Origin: Pseudomonas migulae
Lineage (GTDB): Bacteria; Pseudomonadota; Gammaproteobacteria; Pseudomonadales; Pseudomonadaceae
Length of the DNA stretch: 64,000 nt
Direction: 5' to 3'
Assembly (NCBI RefSeq): GCF_024169315.1
Contig: NZ_JALJWR010000001.1
Coordinates: forward strand, 1,323,501 to 1,387,500
Within the stretch, counting starts at the first letter, position 1, and each line of letters begins with the position of its first letter. Positions 35,057-43,566 of this stretch are shown in pieces. The position numbers and the translations under genes are program-made. The notes beneath the pieces are model-generated. The model was not told the origin of the DNA, searched no databases, and saw only the letters and a program-made list of their open reading frames with translations.

Positions 35057-36448
35057 ATGAGTGTCATCATCGCCTTGTTGGCGCTGTTCGCCTTAATGCT
35101 CGCCGCTTATCGAGGATACAGCGTCATTATCTTCGCGCCTCTCGCTGCACTTGCTGCCGTTTTGCTCACTGATCCCAGCGCGGTAGCCCCGGCGTTCAGT
35201 GATATTTTCATGGACAAGATGGTCGGTTTTATAAAGCTCTACTTTCCCGTTTTTTTATTGGGCGCCGTGTTTGGCAAGTTGATCGAGCTGTCCGGCTTTT
35301 CCCGCTCGATCGTCAGATCAGTCATTCACGTGCTGGGCGGCAGCCAGGCCATGCTGGTGATTGTTCTGGTTTGCGCGTTGCTCACGTATGGCGGCGTCTC
35401 GCTGTTTGTGGTGGTGTTTGCGGTCTATCCCTTTGCGGCGGAAATGTTCCGTCAAAGCAACATTCCCAAGCGACTCATGCCCGCGACCATTGCCCTGGGC
35501 GCGTTCACCTTCACCATGGATGCGTTGCCCGGTTCGCCGCAGATCCAGAACATCATCCCGACCACCTTCTTCGGCACCACCTCCTGGGCTGCGCCCTGGC
35601 TGGGTGTGCTGGGCTCGTTGTTCGTGTTGATCGGCGGCATGCTGTATCTCGAGCGTCAGCGGCGTAAAGCGCAACGTGCAGGAGAAGGCTACGGCACCGA
35701 TCTGCGCAATGAGCCGGAAACACCGCAGGACATCGCCCTTCCTCACCCGCTGGTGGCGCTGCTGCCCTTGCTGTTGGTCGGGGTGATGAACCTGGCCTTC
35801 ACGCACTGGATTCCACACTGGTATGGCAGTGTTTATGACATTGATCTGCCAGGTTTGAAGGCGCCGATCCAGACGCAAGTGTCGAAGATGATCGCCATTT
35901 GGTCGGTGCAGGCAGCGTTGCTGGTCGGGATCGTTACCGTCTTCCTGTTCAGCTATCGCACTATCTCTCGCAAACTGGCCGAAGGCAGCCGTACCGCCGT
36001 CAGCGGTGCGATGCTTGCCACCCTCAACACCGCCTCGGAATATGGCTTCGGTGCGGTCATTGCCGCGTTGCCCGGCTTCGTCGCTGTCGTTGAAGCTCTG
36101 AAGGTCATTCCCAATCCCTTGGTCAATCAGGCCATCACCATCAACTTGCTGGCGGGTATCACCGGGTCGTCATCCGGCGGCATGAGCATTGCGCTCGCCG
36201 CCATGTCGGACACCTTCATTGCCTCGGCCAACGCGGCGCACATCCCTCTGGAAGTCATGCATCGCGTTGCGGCAATGGCTGCCGGAGGTATGGATACCTT
36301 GCCCCACAACGGCGCCGTCATCACGTTGCTGGCGGTCACCGGATTGACCCACCGTCAGGCCTATAAAGACATTTTCGGCATGACCATTTTCAAGGTGCTG
36401 GCGGCGTTTTTCGTGATCGGCGTGTATTACCTGACCGGGATCGTCTGA
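35057..36448 (+). CDS. GntP family proton symporter
   Basis: The 463-residue permease starts at ATG 35057 (AAGGA upstream); the longer frame from 34838 overlaps the HisD-like gene in another frame and is spurious. About twelve hydrophobic segments are visible. GntP-like marks include LTYGGVSLFVVVFAVYPFA, FTMDALPGSPQIQN and the SSSGGMSIALAAMSDTF region. Members carry gluconate, glycerate and related hydroxy acids. It lies 119 bases after the HisD-like gene, before a strong terminator, so these two form the core LacI-controlled unit. It most likely imports the substrate, or a precursor, of the HisD-like enzyme. Confidence 0.9.
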   Translation: MSVIIALLALFALMLAAYRGYSVIIFAPLAALAAVLLTDPSAVAPAFSDIFMDKMVGFIKLYFPVFLLGAVFGKLIELSGFSRSIVRSVIHVLGGSQAMLVIVLVCALLTYGGVSLFVVVFAVYPFAAEMFRQSNIPKRLMPATIALGAFTFTMDALPGSPQIQNIIPTTFFGTTSWAAPWLGVLGSLFVLIGGMLYLERQRRKAQRAGEGYGTDLRNEPETPQDIALPHPLVALLPLLLVGVMNLAFTHWIPHWYGSVYDIDLPGLKAPIQTQVSKMIAIWSVQAALLVGIVTVFLFSYRTISRKLAEGSRTAVSGAMLATLNTASEYGFGAVIAALPGFVAVVEALKVIPNPLVNQAITINLLAGITGSSSGGMSIALAAMSDTFIASANAAHIPLEVMHRVAAMAAGGMDTLPHNGAVITLLAVTGLTHRQAYKDIFGMTIFKVLAAFFVIGVYYLTGIV

Positions 36449-36465
36449 CCGGATTCGAGCGTGCG

Positions 36466-36504
36466 CAAAAAAAAAACGGCAACCCCGGGGTTGCCGTTTT
36501 TTTT
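36466..36504. terminator. Strong bidirectional rho-independent terminator
   Basis: AACGGCAACCCC pairs with GGGGTTGCCGTT (36475-36498) with no loop bases between arms, flanked by ten A on the left and eight T on the right. It ends the HisD-like/GntP transcript and separates it from the cupin gene. Confidence 0.9.
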
Positions 36505-36634
36505 ATTGAATTGTTATTTCAATTCTCAAATCTTGTGCCCGGCCACAGCGTTCTCTGCCATCAACCCAGTGCTTATCCTGAACCCGCAAACAACATCACA
36601 GCGTCCCCAGAGGCGCCTGAATGAGGGTTTCAAG

Positions 36635-37075
36635 ATGACCGAAGCAATCCCCCGGAAAAAACTGGTAGAGGCCGCACCCCATGCCTCGTTCAATCTTGAC
36701 GAGATCGTCAAGACCTTCCCCGAAACCGCCGAAACCCTGCTGGTCGACACCCGTCTGACCGACGAAGACGAGGCCAGTGCACGCGTCTTCCGGGTCTATC
36801 ACCCGACGCCCGCGCACTATCACGCCACCTGTGACGAATACCTGATTGTGCTGTCCGGGCGCGCAACCTTTTTCATGGGTGACCGTGAAGAGTTCGAGGT
36901 CGGTCCGGGCGAGATGCTGTTCTTCAAGAAGTTCACCATCCACGGCATGCCGAAGATTCTCGAACACCCGCTGTTCATGGTGTCGGTGGACACTCCGCGT
37001 CGCGATCCAAGCGACATCATTTTTGTCGATCCTTCCAGCGGCACCGCCGAATCGTTCGTGCAGGCAAAGCCATGA
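36635..37075 (+). CDS. Small cupin domain protein
   Basis: The 146-residue protein starts at ATG 36635 with GAGGG upstream (the frame to 36461 runs through the terminator). One cupin fold: motif 1 is HYHATCDEYLIVLSGRATFF with two histidines and a glutamate, motif 2 is EVGPGEMLFFKKFTIHG with one histidine, together the usual metal set. Short cupins of this type are isomerases, dioxygenase-like enzymes or binding proteins. Its stop overlaps the start of the MRJP-like gene by ATGA. It has no adjacent regulator other than the LacI unit before the terminator. Confidence 0.85.
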   Translation: MTEAIPRKKLVEAAPHASFNLDEIVKTFPETAETLLVDTRLTDEDEASARVFRVYHPTPAHYHATCDEYLIVLSGRATFFMGDREEFEVGPGEMLFFKKFTIHGMPKILEHPLFMVSVDTPRRDPSDIIFVDPSSGTAESFVQAKP

Positions 37076-38130
37076 GCAGCAACGCGCTGGAGATTTTCGC
37101 GACCTTTCCAGTCGAGCGTCCCGGCAATCCAACCGTGATGCCGGACGGGCGCGTGCTGGTGTCGGTTTCGGCCATTATCGCGCCGGCGATCTCGGTGCGC
37201 GCCGTGTCCGAAAACGGCGAGCATTCCGCCTACCCCAATGAGGTGTGGGCCGGCAAACCCGGCGCTGACGGTCGCGGCATGTCCGCCGTGATCGGCATCC
37301 GCAATGACCCCGAAGGAATCGTCTGGATCCTCGACATGGGCGGCCCGCAGCAACAGCCCCGGCTCATCGCCTGGAATGACCGCGAGCAATGCCTGCACCG
37401 CCTGATCGTGCTGCCGCAGAACGTGCTTCGGCCCAGTTCCTTCACCCAGGACTTCGTCATCGACTGGCGCCGCCAGCGCATTTACATCGCCGACATGACG
37501 ATGAATACCAGCGGTGCCAGCGACTATCCGGCCATCGTCGTGGTCGACCTGAACAGCGGTCTTTCGTGGCGTTCACTGGAGTGCTACCCAGGCCTGATGC
37601 CTGGCGATGTGCCGCTGATGGTCGCCGGCAAACCGTTGTCGCTACGCCCACCGGACGGCGAGGTCATTCCTTACCGCTACGGCCTCAATCCGATCGCGAT
37701 CGACCCGTTGGGTCGCTGGGTTTACTTCGGCTCGATGTCCGCGCGCAAGGTCTACCGGGTCGCCACCGAAATCCTTGCGCAACCTGCCGGTAATGCACCG
37801 TTGAGCGAGGTGGTGGAATACTGGTGCGAAAAGCCGCATTGCGACGGGTTTGATGTCGATGCACAAGGCAACGTTTACGTGACGGACATCGCCAACAATG
37901 CGATCGGGCTCGCGTCTCCCGCTGGCTACCGCCTCCTGGCCCAGGACGACCGATTGCTCGCCTGGCCGGACGGCGTCGAGCTCGATGCGCAGGGAAAATG
38001 GTTGTACATCACGGCGAACCAGTTGCACCGACACCCACTCCTCAATGCCGGTGAAGACGACAGCCTGCCGCCCTTCCATGTTCTGCGTTTGCGGGTGGAT
38101 GCGCCGATGGGGTTGAGCGAAGCACCATGA
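37072..38130 (+). CDS. MRJP/yellow-like beta-propeller protein
   Basis: The 352-residue protein resembles the major royal jelly/yellow family and the wider SMP-30/lactonase six-bladed propellers. The sections GRVLVSVSA, GIVWILDMG, DFVIDWRRQRIYIADM, GLNPIAIDPLGRWVYFGSM, CDGFDVDAQGNVYVTDI and WPDGVELDAQGKWLYIT repeat at blade spacing. No signal peptide is seen, unlike many bacterial family members. Some relatives are annotated as lactonases or dopachrome-tautomerase-related proteins; activity here is unknown. Translationally coupled to the cupin before it and to the membrane protein after it (both ATGA overlaps), so the three act together. Confidence 0.8.
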   Translation: MSSNALEIFATFPVERPGNPTVMPDGRVLVSVSAIIAPAISVRAVSENGEHSAYPNEVWAGKPGADGRGMSAVIGIRNDPEGIVWILDMGGPQQQPRLIAWNDREQCLHRLIVLPQNVLRPSSFTQDFVIDWRRQRIYIADMTMNTSGASDYPAIVVVDLNSGLSWRSLECYPGLMPGDVPLMVAGKPLSLRPPDGEVIPYRYGLNPIAIDPLGRWVYFGSMSARKVYRVATEILAQPAGNAPLSEVVEYWCEKPHCDGFDVDAQGNVYVTDIANNAIGLASPAGYRLLAQDDRLLAWPDGVELDAQGKWLYITANQLHRHPLLNAGEDDSLPPFHVLRLRVDAPMGLSEAP

Positions 38131-38528
38131 GCCCTACGCGTATTGCACTGTTACTGCTGATGACGGCCAGCACGATAGCCCTGACCCTGGCGGGAGGCAG
38201 CGCGAGTATCGGCGTGTGGATCTACGTCGTGGTGGTCATCGCCGCTATAACGCTCTCGCGTGCCCGCCCAGACGGTTGGCCCGGGCGGCTGTTCGAGGTA
38301 TCGAAGCCTTTACGGACCGCACTGACCCAGCGTCTGCTGACCCAATTGGCGGCGCTGGTGTGCCTGCTGTCCGCTCAATGCCTGAGCGGGAACCTGTCGG
38401 ACATCCTGTCAGTGGCAGGGGTTCTGCTGTTTGTTCATACCCTGGTGCTGGCACGTCTGCCGCGGATTGGCCGGACGTCCACAAACCGCTGTCAAAACAC
38501 CCCGAAACCCCTTCCCCCCTACAGCTGA
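38127..38528 (+). CDS. Small membrane protein of unknown function
   Basis: The 133-residue protein has three or four hydrophobic segments (about residues 5-23, 27-44, 67-85 and 88-109) and a proline-rich tail. It is coupled by ATGA overlap to the propeller gene and is 4 bases before the SRPBCC gene. I do not recognise a family. The fixed position inside the coupled gene set suggests a shared process at the membrane. Confidence 0.7.
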   Translation: MSPTRIALLLLMTASTIALTLAGGSASIGVWIYVVVVIAAITLSRARPDGWPGRLFEVSKPLRTALTQRLLTQLAALVCLLSAQCLSGNLSDILSVAGVLLFVHTLVLARLPRIGRTSTNRCQNTPKPLPPYS

Positions 38529-38532
38529 AAAC

Positions 38533-38952
38533 ATGAGTGAAGTCCACATCCGGATTGCTATCGAACGCCCCATCGAACAAGTCTGGTCGCTACTGGGCGG
38601 CTTTGACTGGCTCCCGCGCTGGGTCGATGTCATCGCCAGCAGCCGCCTAAGCGACAGCGGTCGACTGCGTCATCTGAAAACTACTGACGGTGCCGTCATT
38701 GTCGAACGCCTGCTCACGTTTGACGAAAATGAAAAATACTACAGCTATGCCCTGCTCGAAGGCCCCTCACCGGTCACCGATTATGTCGGCACGATGTCAG
38801 CCCGGAGCGACGGCCCCGGCAAAACACTGGCCTCCTGGTCGAGCACCTTCCAGGTCGAGGACGCCGACGAAGCGCAGGTCGTCGCGCGTCTCGAGACGCT
38901 CTACCGCAATGGTCTGGAGCGCCTAAAAGCCATCGTCGAAGCCATGGACTGA
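38533..38952 (+). CDS. SRPBCC family protein (polyketide cyclase/PYR-like)
   Basis: The 139-residue protein has the START-like pattern: VHIRIAIERPIEQVWSLLGGFDWLPRWVD at the N-terminus, alternating strands, and a long C-terminal helix (RLETLYRNGLERLKAIVEAM). These small proteins bind hydrophobic ligands in a helix-grip cavity and sometimes catalyse cyclisation or dehydration. ATG 38533 lies 4 bases after the preceding stop; the ribosome site AGCTGAAA is weak, so translation is probably coupled. It is the last gene of the cupin-propeller-membrane set. Confidence 0.85.
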   Translation: MSEVHIRIAIERPIEQVWSLLGGFDWLPRWVDVIASSRLSDSGRLRHLKTTDGAVIVERLLTFDENEKYYSYALLEGPSPVTDYVGTMSARSDGPGKTLASWSSTFQVEDADEAQVVARLETLYRNGLERLKAIVEAMD

Positions 38953-38966
38953 GCCCCGCAAAAGCC

Positions 38967-39869
38967 TCATCCCCGGTTCATGAACGCCTGCAGACGCGGC
39001 ACCATAAAATCGAGGAACGTCCGGATGCGCTGGGGCACATGCTGCCCGCCCTGATACAGCGCATGGACTTCCTCGCAATCGTGCCCGGTCTGTGCAAGCA
39101 CCTCGACCAGACGCCCCGAGGCCAAGTCTTCATCAATGTGAAAATCCGCCAACCGGGCAATCCCGACCCCGGCGATGGCCATGCGCCGGACCGTCTCGCC
39201 ATTGTTGGCTTGCAGGTTGCCCTGAACGATGCGATCCACGATGCGGCCATTCTGATGCATGGGCCAGACCGGACTCGAGCGGCGGAAATTGAAGCTCAGG
39301 CAATTATGCTCGGCGAGGTCTTCAAGGGTCTCGGGCACACCGTACTTTTCCAGGTAATCAGGGGAAGCCACTATCTTGCGCCGGGCAACACCGATGCTCC
39401 GTGCACGCAACGTCGAATCGGGCAACACGCCGACGCGAAAGGCAACGTCGGTGCGGTCCAGGTACATGTCGACGATGTCATCGCACAGGGACAGGTTGAT
39501 CTGAACGTTCGGATGAGCCTCCCAGAAGGCCGGCAAATTCGGCTCGATCGCCAGCGTGCCGAAGGCCACCGAGGCATTGATGCGCACGGTTCCGCGAGCT
39601 TTCTGTGCACCCTGGGCCAACACTCGCTCGACATCGTCCAGTTCGGCCAGCAACGCGTTACTGCGCTCGTAGTAAATGCGTCCTTCATCGGTCAACGACA
39701 GCTTGCGGGTCGAACGCTCGAGCAGACGAACACCCAGGCGCAACTCCAGGCGAACGATCAGTTTGCTGACCGTGGAAGGTGTCATCAGCATCTGCCGCGC
39801 CGCTTGGGAAAAGCTGCCGGCATCGACGACCCGCACAAAAACCTGCATCTCGCCCGCTCTGTTATCCAC
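38967..39869 (-). CDS. LysR family regulator (AaeR/DsdC-like subgroup)
   Basis: The 300-residue regulator starts at GTG 39869 with GGAGACAGG upstream. Winged helix: VRVVDAGSFSQAARQMLMTPSTVSKLIVRLE (about 10-43) and LGVRLLERSTRKLSLTDEG. The effector domain has RINASVAFG and the NFRRSSPVWPMHQNG segment. Members of this branch usually control a neighbouring oxidoreductase or efflux gene. It is convergent with the SRPBCC gene and 79 bases from the end of a second LysR gene in the same direction, so its target is not evident from position. Confidence 0.92.
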   Translation of the reverse strand: MDNRAGEMQVFVRVVDAGSFSQAARQMLMTPSTVSKLIVRLELRLGVRLLERSTRKLSLTDEGRIYYERSNALLAELDDVERVLAQGAQKARGTVRINASVAFGTLAIEPNLPAFWEAHPNVQINLSLCDDIVDMYLDRTDVAFRVGVLPDSTLRARSIGVARRKIVASPDYLEKYGVPETLEDLAEHNCLSFNFRRSSPVWPMHQNGRIVDRIVQGNLQANNGETVRRMAIAGVGIARLADFHIDEDLASGRLVEVLAQTGHDCEEVHALYQGGQHVPQRIRTFLDFMVPRLQAFMNRG

Positions 39870-39948
39870 GCCTGTCTCCCGCTCATTGATTAGTGAAAAA
39901 ATATCACAGGTGACACCCGCTGATACGCCGGAATAAGCCGTTCAATGC

Positions 39949-40896
39949 TCACTGCACTTGTGAAGACTTTTCATAGATCAAAGCACTGACGTCATCCGCC
40001 ACTTCCCGGGTCAGAAAGTCGATCAAGGCCCGCGCTGTCGCGGACAACTGGCGATGGGGCGGGTAGATCACCGAGAACGGTCGGGAGCGTCCGCCCGACT
40101 GTTCGAGCAACGGCACCAGGCGGCCGCTTTGAATCCGCTCACGGACGATGAAGTCGTAGCTCTGACAGATCCCCATGCCGTGCTCGGCCAGCGACACAAT
40201 GCCCAGCACGTCGTCGGACACCTGAACACCCGCCTCGGGTACCCACTCCCGATCCACCCCTTGTTCGCAGAACAGCCAGGGCCCGACGCGGCCGCTGCTG
40301 GGCATCACAAACGGCAGGCAGGCATGCGCCGACAGTTCGTCGACACTGCGCGGTGTGCCGGCACGACTCAGGTACTCCGGTGCAGCGACCAGGCACAACC
40401 CCGCGTCTTCAAGCTTGCGGCCGATCAGGCCACTGTCCGGCAATTGCCCGAGACGAATCGCCAGGTCATACCCTTCCGCCACCAGGTCCACATTGCGATT
40501 GCTGATGCTCAACTCGATGCGCACCTGCGGATACTGCCGGGTAAAGCGAGCCAGCAACGGTGGCAACCGGTAATGCCCGTAGGTCGTCGGCACACTGAGC
40601 CGCACCCGTCCGGTCAACTCGCCTTCCTGCCCCTGGATCGTCCGTTCGGCGTCATCGATCAAACCGAACGCCGCGCGGGATTGTTCAAGGTAAAGCAGGC
40701 CCGCCTCGGTCAGGCTCAGGCGCCGGGTCGTGCGTCGCAACAGCTGAACGCCGAGGCGCGCTTCCAGACGCGAAATCGCCCGGCTGACCACCGACGGCGT
40801 GGTTGCCAGAAACACCGCCCCGGCGCTCAACGAGCCCTTTTCCACCACGGTGACGAACACTTCAACGTCCGCGAGATAATCGAATCGCCGGCTCAC
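39949..40896 (-). CDS. LysR family regulator divergent from the DJ-1-like gene
   Basis: The 315-residue regulator starts at GTG 40896, five bases after GGAGG; the longer frame to 40971 would place about 25 residues before the helix-turn-helix. FVTVVEKGSLSAGAVFLATTPSVVSRAISRLE is the DNA-binding helix region, followed by RLSVPTTYGHYRLPPLLARF and a normal effector domain. The 114-base divergent region before the DJ-1/PfpI gene includes TGATCGATCA at 40986-40995 and is the likely binding region. It probably activates or represses that gene and perhaps the MFS pump beyond. Confidence 0.9.
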   Translation of the reverse strand: MSRRFDYLADVEVFVTVVEKGSLSAGAVFLATTPSVVSRAISRLEARLGVQLLRRTTRRLSLTEAGLLYLEQSRAAFGLIDDAERTIQGQEGELTGRVRLSVPTTYGHYRLPPLLARFTRQYPQVRIELSISNRNVDLVAEGYDLAIRLGQLPDSGLIGRKLEDAGLCLVAAPEYLSRAGTPRSVDELSAHACLPFVMPSSGRVGPWLFCEQGVDREWVPEAGVQVSDDVLGIVSLAEHGMGICQSYDFIVRERIQSGRLVPLLEQSGGRSRPFSVIYPPHRQLSATARALIDFLTREVADDVSALIYEKSSQVQ

Positions 40897-41010
40897 CTTA
40901 ACCTCCAAAGAACAAGTGCTTTCCCTTGCAGCGAGTTTATCGCCCATGGAGGCATGAATATAGTCAATCAACGATCGGCGCCCGCTGATCGATCACTCAC
41001 GGAAGCCCCC

Positions 41011-41859
41011 ATGCGCCCTATCGCTCGACTCGCCCTCGCCATGACCATTTCCGCTGCTGCCTTCAATGCACAGGCCGGCAATGTCCTGATCGTGCTCTCA
41101 GACTCCGACCACCTCGACCTCAAGGACAACAAGGTCTTCGCCACCGGGTTCTACCTGAACGAACTGATGCAACCGGTGAAACTGCTGCTCGATGCCGGGC
41201 ACTCGGTGACCTTCGCCACCCCGAACGGCAAGGCGCCGACGCTGGACCAATCGTCCAACGACAAGATGTATTTCAACAATGACGGGGCGGTCTTGCAGGC
41301 GCATAAGGCGCTGCTGGATCAACTGAAAATCACCTCGAAGGGTGAGTCGCCGGTCATCAGCCTGGCGCGGGTCGAACAGATCGGCTACGAACAGTTCGAT
41401 GCCGTCTACGTTCCCGGCGGTCATGCGCCGATGCAGGACCTGCTGCACAGCGCCCCGCTGGGCAAACTGCTGAACAACTTCCACGACAACGGCAAGACCA
41501 CCGCCCTCGTCTGCCACGGCCCGATTGCCCTGCTGTCGACCCTGGCCGATCCTCTCGCTTTCACCCGACAACTTGAAACCGGCGGCAAAGCCTCGACAAA
41601 AGGCTGGACCTACGCGGGCTATAAATTCACGGTCATCAGCAATCAGGAAGAAGAACTCGCCAAGGGCTTGCTGAATGGCGGCGCCATGAAGTTCTATCCG
41701 CAAACGGCGCTGGAACAAGCGGGCGGCGTCTATCGCAGCAACACCTCGCCATGGACTTCCAACGTTGTCATCGACCGCGAGTTAGTGACCGGACAAAACC
41801 CGGGCTCAGCGCTGGACGTGGGCAAGGCAATCGTCGAGCGTCTCAAGCCCCGCAGCTAG
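41011..41859 (+). CDS. Exported DJ-1/PfpI family protein
   Basis: The 282-residue protein starts at ATG 41011 (GGAAG upstream); a longer frame to 40054 covers the LysR gene and is false. MRPIARLALAMTISAAAFNA is a Sec signal with cleavage near QAGN, so the protein is periplasmic. The DJ-1/ThiJ fold follows with the acid in the first strands, FDAVYVPGGHAPMQDLL and the nucleophile elbow ALVCHGPIALL. The CHG context is that of Hsp31/type-1 amidotransferase-like glyoxalases and chaperones. A periplasmic location is less common. A role in detoxifying reactive carbonyls or handling thiols is suggested by the family only. Confidence 0.88.
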   Translation: MRPIARLALAMTISAAAFNAQAGNVLIVLSDSDHLDLKDNKVFATGFYLNELMQPVKLLLDAGHSVTFATPNGKAPTLDQSSNDKMYFNNDGAVLQAHKALLDQLKITSKGESPVISLARVEQIGYEQFDAVYVPGGHAPMQDLLHSAPLGKLLNNFHDNGKTTALVCHGPIALLSTLADPLAFTRQLETGGKASTKGWTYAGYKFTVISNQEEELAKGLLNGGAMKFYPQTALEQAGGVYRSNTSPWTSNVVIDRELVTGQNPGSALDVGKAIVERLKPRS

Positions 41860-41935
41860 AGACTGAGCGGACTCGGGATGGTAAAACTCATCGCGAAACT
41901 TTCTGTTTGAAGCGTCTCGAAAAAGGATCACCTCG

Positions 41936-43375
41936 GTGAAGTCACCCGCCACACCCGATTCAAGTGTCACAGCCGAGTCTGGCCTGAGCCTGCAAACCCG
42001 GCTGATCGCACTGGTAGTGGCGGTGACCTTTTTCATGGAAAACCTCGACGCGACCGTCATCGCCACCGCGCTGCCCACCATGGCCAGCGCCTTCGGGATC
42101 ACCCCCGTCGACATGAACGTCGGCATCACCGCCTACATTCTGGCGGTGGCGATCTTCATCCCGCTTTCCAGCTGGATCGCCGACCGCTTTGGTGCGCGGC
42201 GAGTGTTCGCCGGCGCGATCGTCGTGTTCACCCTAGCCTCGCTCTTGTGCGGGCTCAGCCAGAACATCGAAATGTTTGTGTTCGCCCGCGTGCTACAAGG
42301 CATCGGTGGCGCTTTGATGGTGCCGGTGGGACGCCTCGCCGTGCTGCGCAACACCGACAAAAAAGACCTGGTGAAAATGATCGCGGTGATTACCTGGCCC
42401 GGCCTGGTCGCGCCCATCCTCGGGCCATTGGTGGGCGGCCTGATCGTCACCCACGCCTCATGGCCATGGATCTTCTACGTCAACCTGCCGCTCGGAGCCC
42501 TGGCACTAGTGGCTGCACTTTGGCTGGTGCCCGAAGGACGAGAAGCAAACGTCCGCCCATTCGACGGCAAAGGATTCGCTTTACTGGCCGGCGCCTGCGC
42601 CTCCCTTCTGGGCGGCCTGGAATGGCTGGGCAGCCAGCACGGCAACGCCATGTTCTCGGGATTCGGGCTGGTGACTGCCGGCGTGATACTCGCCGTGTGG
42701 GCCGTGCATCACTGCCGACATCACACCCACCCGCTGTTGCCGCTCGGCACCGTGTCCATCAACACCTTTCGCGTCAGCATCTTCGGCGGCTCACTCTTTC
42801 GCCTGGCCATCAGCGCCTTGCCGTTTTTGCTGCCGCTGTTGTTCCAGGTCGGCTTCGGTTTATCGCCCGTCGACGCGGGCCTGCTGGTGTTGGCGGTGTT
42901 CGCCGGTAACCTGGCGATGAAGCCGTTTACCACGGCAATCATGCAGCGTTATGGCTTTCGCAAGGTGTTGCTGGTCAATGGCGTTATCGGCGTTGTTTCC
43001 ATTCTGGCCTGCGCGCTGTTTACCCCACAGACGCCTTTTGCCGTGATCGCCGCTGTGCTGTTTGTGGGTGGCTTGTCGCGATCGATGCAGTTCACTTGCT
43101 ACAACTCCATCGGGTTTGCCGATGTTCCCAAGGAGCGGATGAGCGAGGCATCGGCGTTGTTCAGTATGTTTTTTCAACTGGCCATGGGGATGGGCGTGAC
43201 GGTTGCCGCGTTATTGTTGCGGGCTTCGATGTCGTTGCAGGGGCATGAGCTGCAGGCGCAGGTTGGGGACTTTCGGATTGCTTTTGTTGGGGTCGCGGTG
43301 TTGGGGTTGTTGGCGTTGGTCGACGTGCTTCGATTGCCCAGGGACGCGGGGGAAAGTGTGTTGAAGCGAGTTTGA
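41936..43375 (+). CDS. MFS efflux pump, DHA2/EmrB family (14 helices)
   Basis: The 479-residue protein starts at GTG 41936 with AGGA upstream. It has about fourteen hydrophobic segments and the DHA2 marks ENLDATVIATALPTMASAFG in helix 1, SSWIADRFGARRVF (motif A), RVLQGIGGALMVPVGR (motif B) and GPLVGGLIVTHASWPWIFYVN (motif C). Such pumps export drugs, dyes or aromatic compounds by proton antiport. It follows the DJ-1-like gene by 76 bases, so both may respond to the divergent LysR regulator as a stress-response pair. Confidence 0.92.
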   Translation: MKSPATPDSSVTAESGLSLQTRLIALVVAVTFFMENLDATVIATALPTMASAFGITPVDMNVGITAYILAVAIFIPLSSWIADRFGARRVFAGAIVVFTLASLLCGLSQNIEMFVFARVLQGIGGALMVPVGRLAVLRNTDKKDLVKMIAVITWPGLVAPILGPLVGGLIVTHASWPWIFYVNLPLGALALVAALWLVPEGREANVRPFDGKGFALLAGACASLLGGLEWLGSQHGNAMFSGFGLVTAGVILAVWAVHHCRHHTHPLLPLGTVSINTFRVSIFGGSLFRLAISALPFLLPLLFQVGFGLSPVDAGLLVLAVFAGNLAMKPFTTAIMQRYGFRKVLLVNGVIGVVSILACALFTPQTPFAVIAAVLFVGGLSRSMQFTCYNSIGFADVPKERMSEASALFSMFFQLAMGMGVTVAALLLRASMSLQGHELQAQVGDFRIAFVGVAVLGLLALVDVLRLPRDAGESVLKRV

Positions 43376-43455
43376 GTGCCGCGCGGACACTCGGGTGAAA
43401 GATGTAACTTTTGAATGCGTTTATGCAGTGCTGAGAGCCCGCGAAAAAGATCGGT

Positions 43456-43491
43456 CAATTCGGCGCTCGCATTATGACGTTCACCGAATTG
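43456..43491 (+). terminator. Possible terminator after the EmrB-like gene
   Basis: CAATTCGG (43456-43463) pairs with CCGAATTG (43484-43491) around a 20-base loop and is followed by GATTTTTAC. The loop is long, so the call is weak. Confidence 0.35.
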
Positions 43492-43566
43492 GATTTTTAC
43501 AATTGCAGCTCAGAACCAGACTCTGCTGCATCAGCAAAAAGATCGACCTCGCCTATTGTGCTCAAC

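Noticed and set aside
40054..41010. N-terminal extension of the DJ-1-like frame
   Set aside because: It overlaps the LysR gene antisense and would bury the clear signal peptide that begins at 41011.
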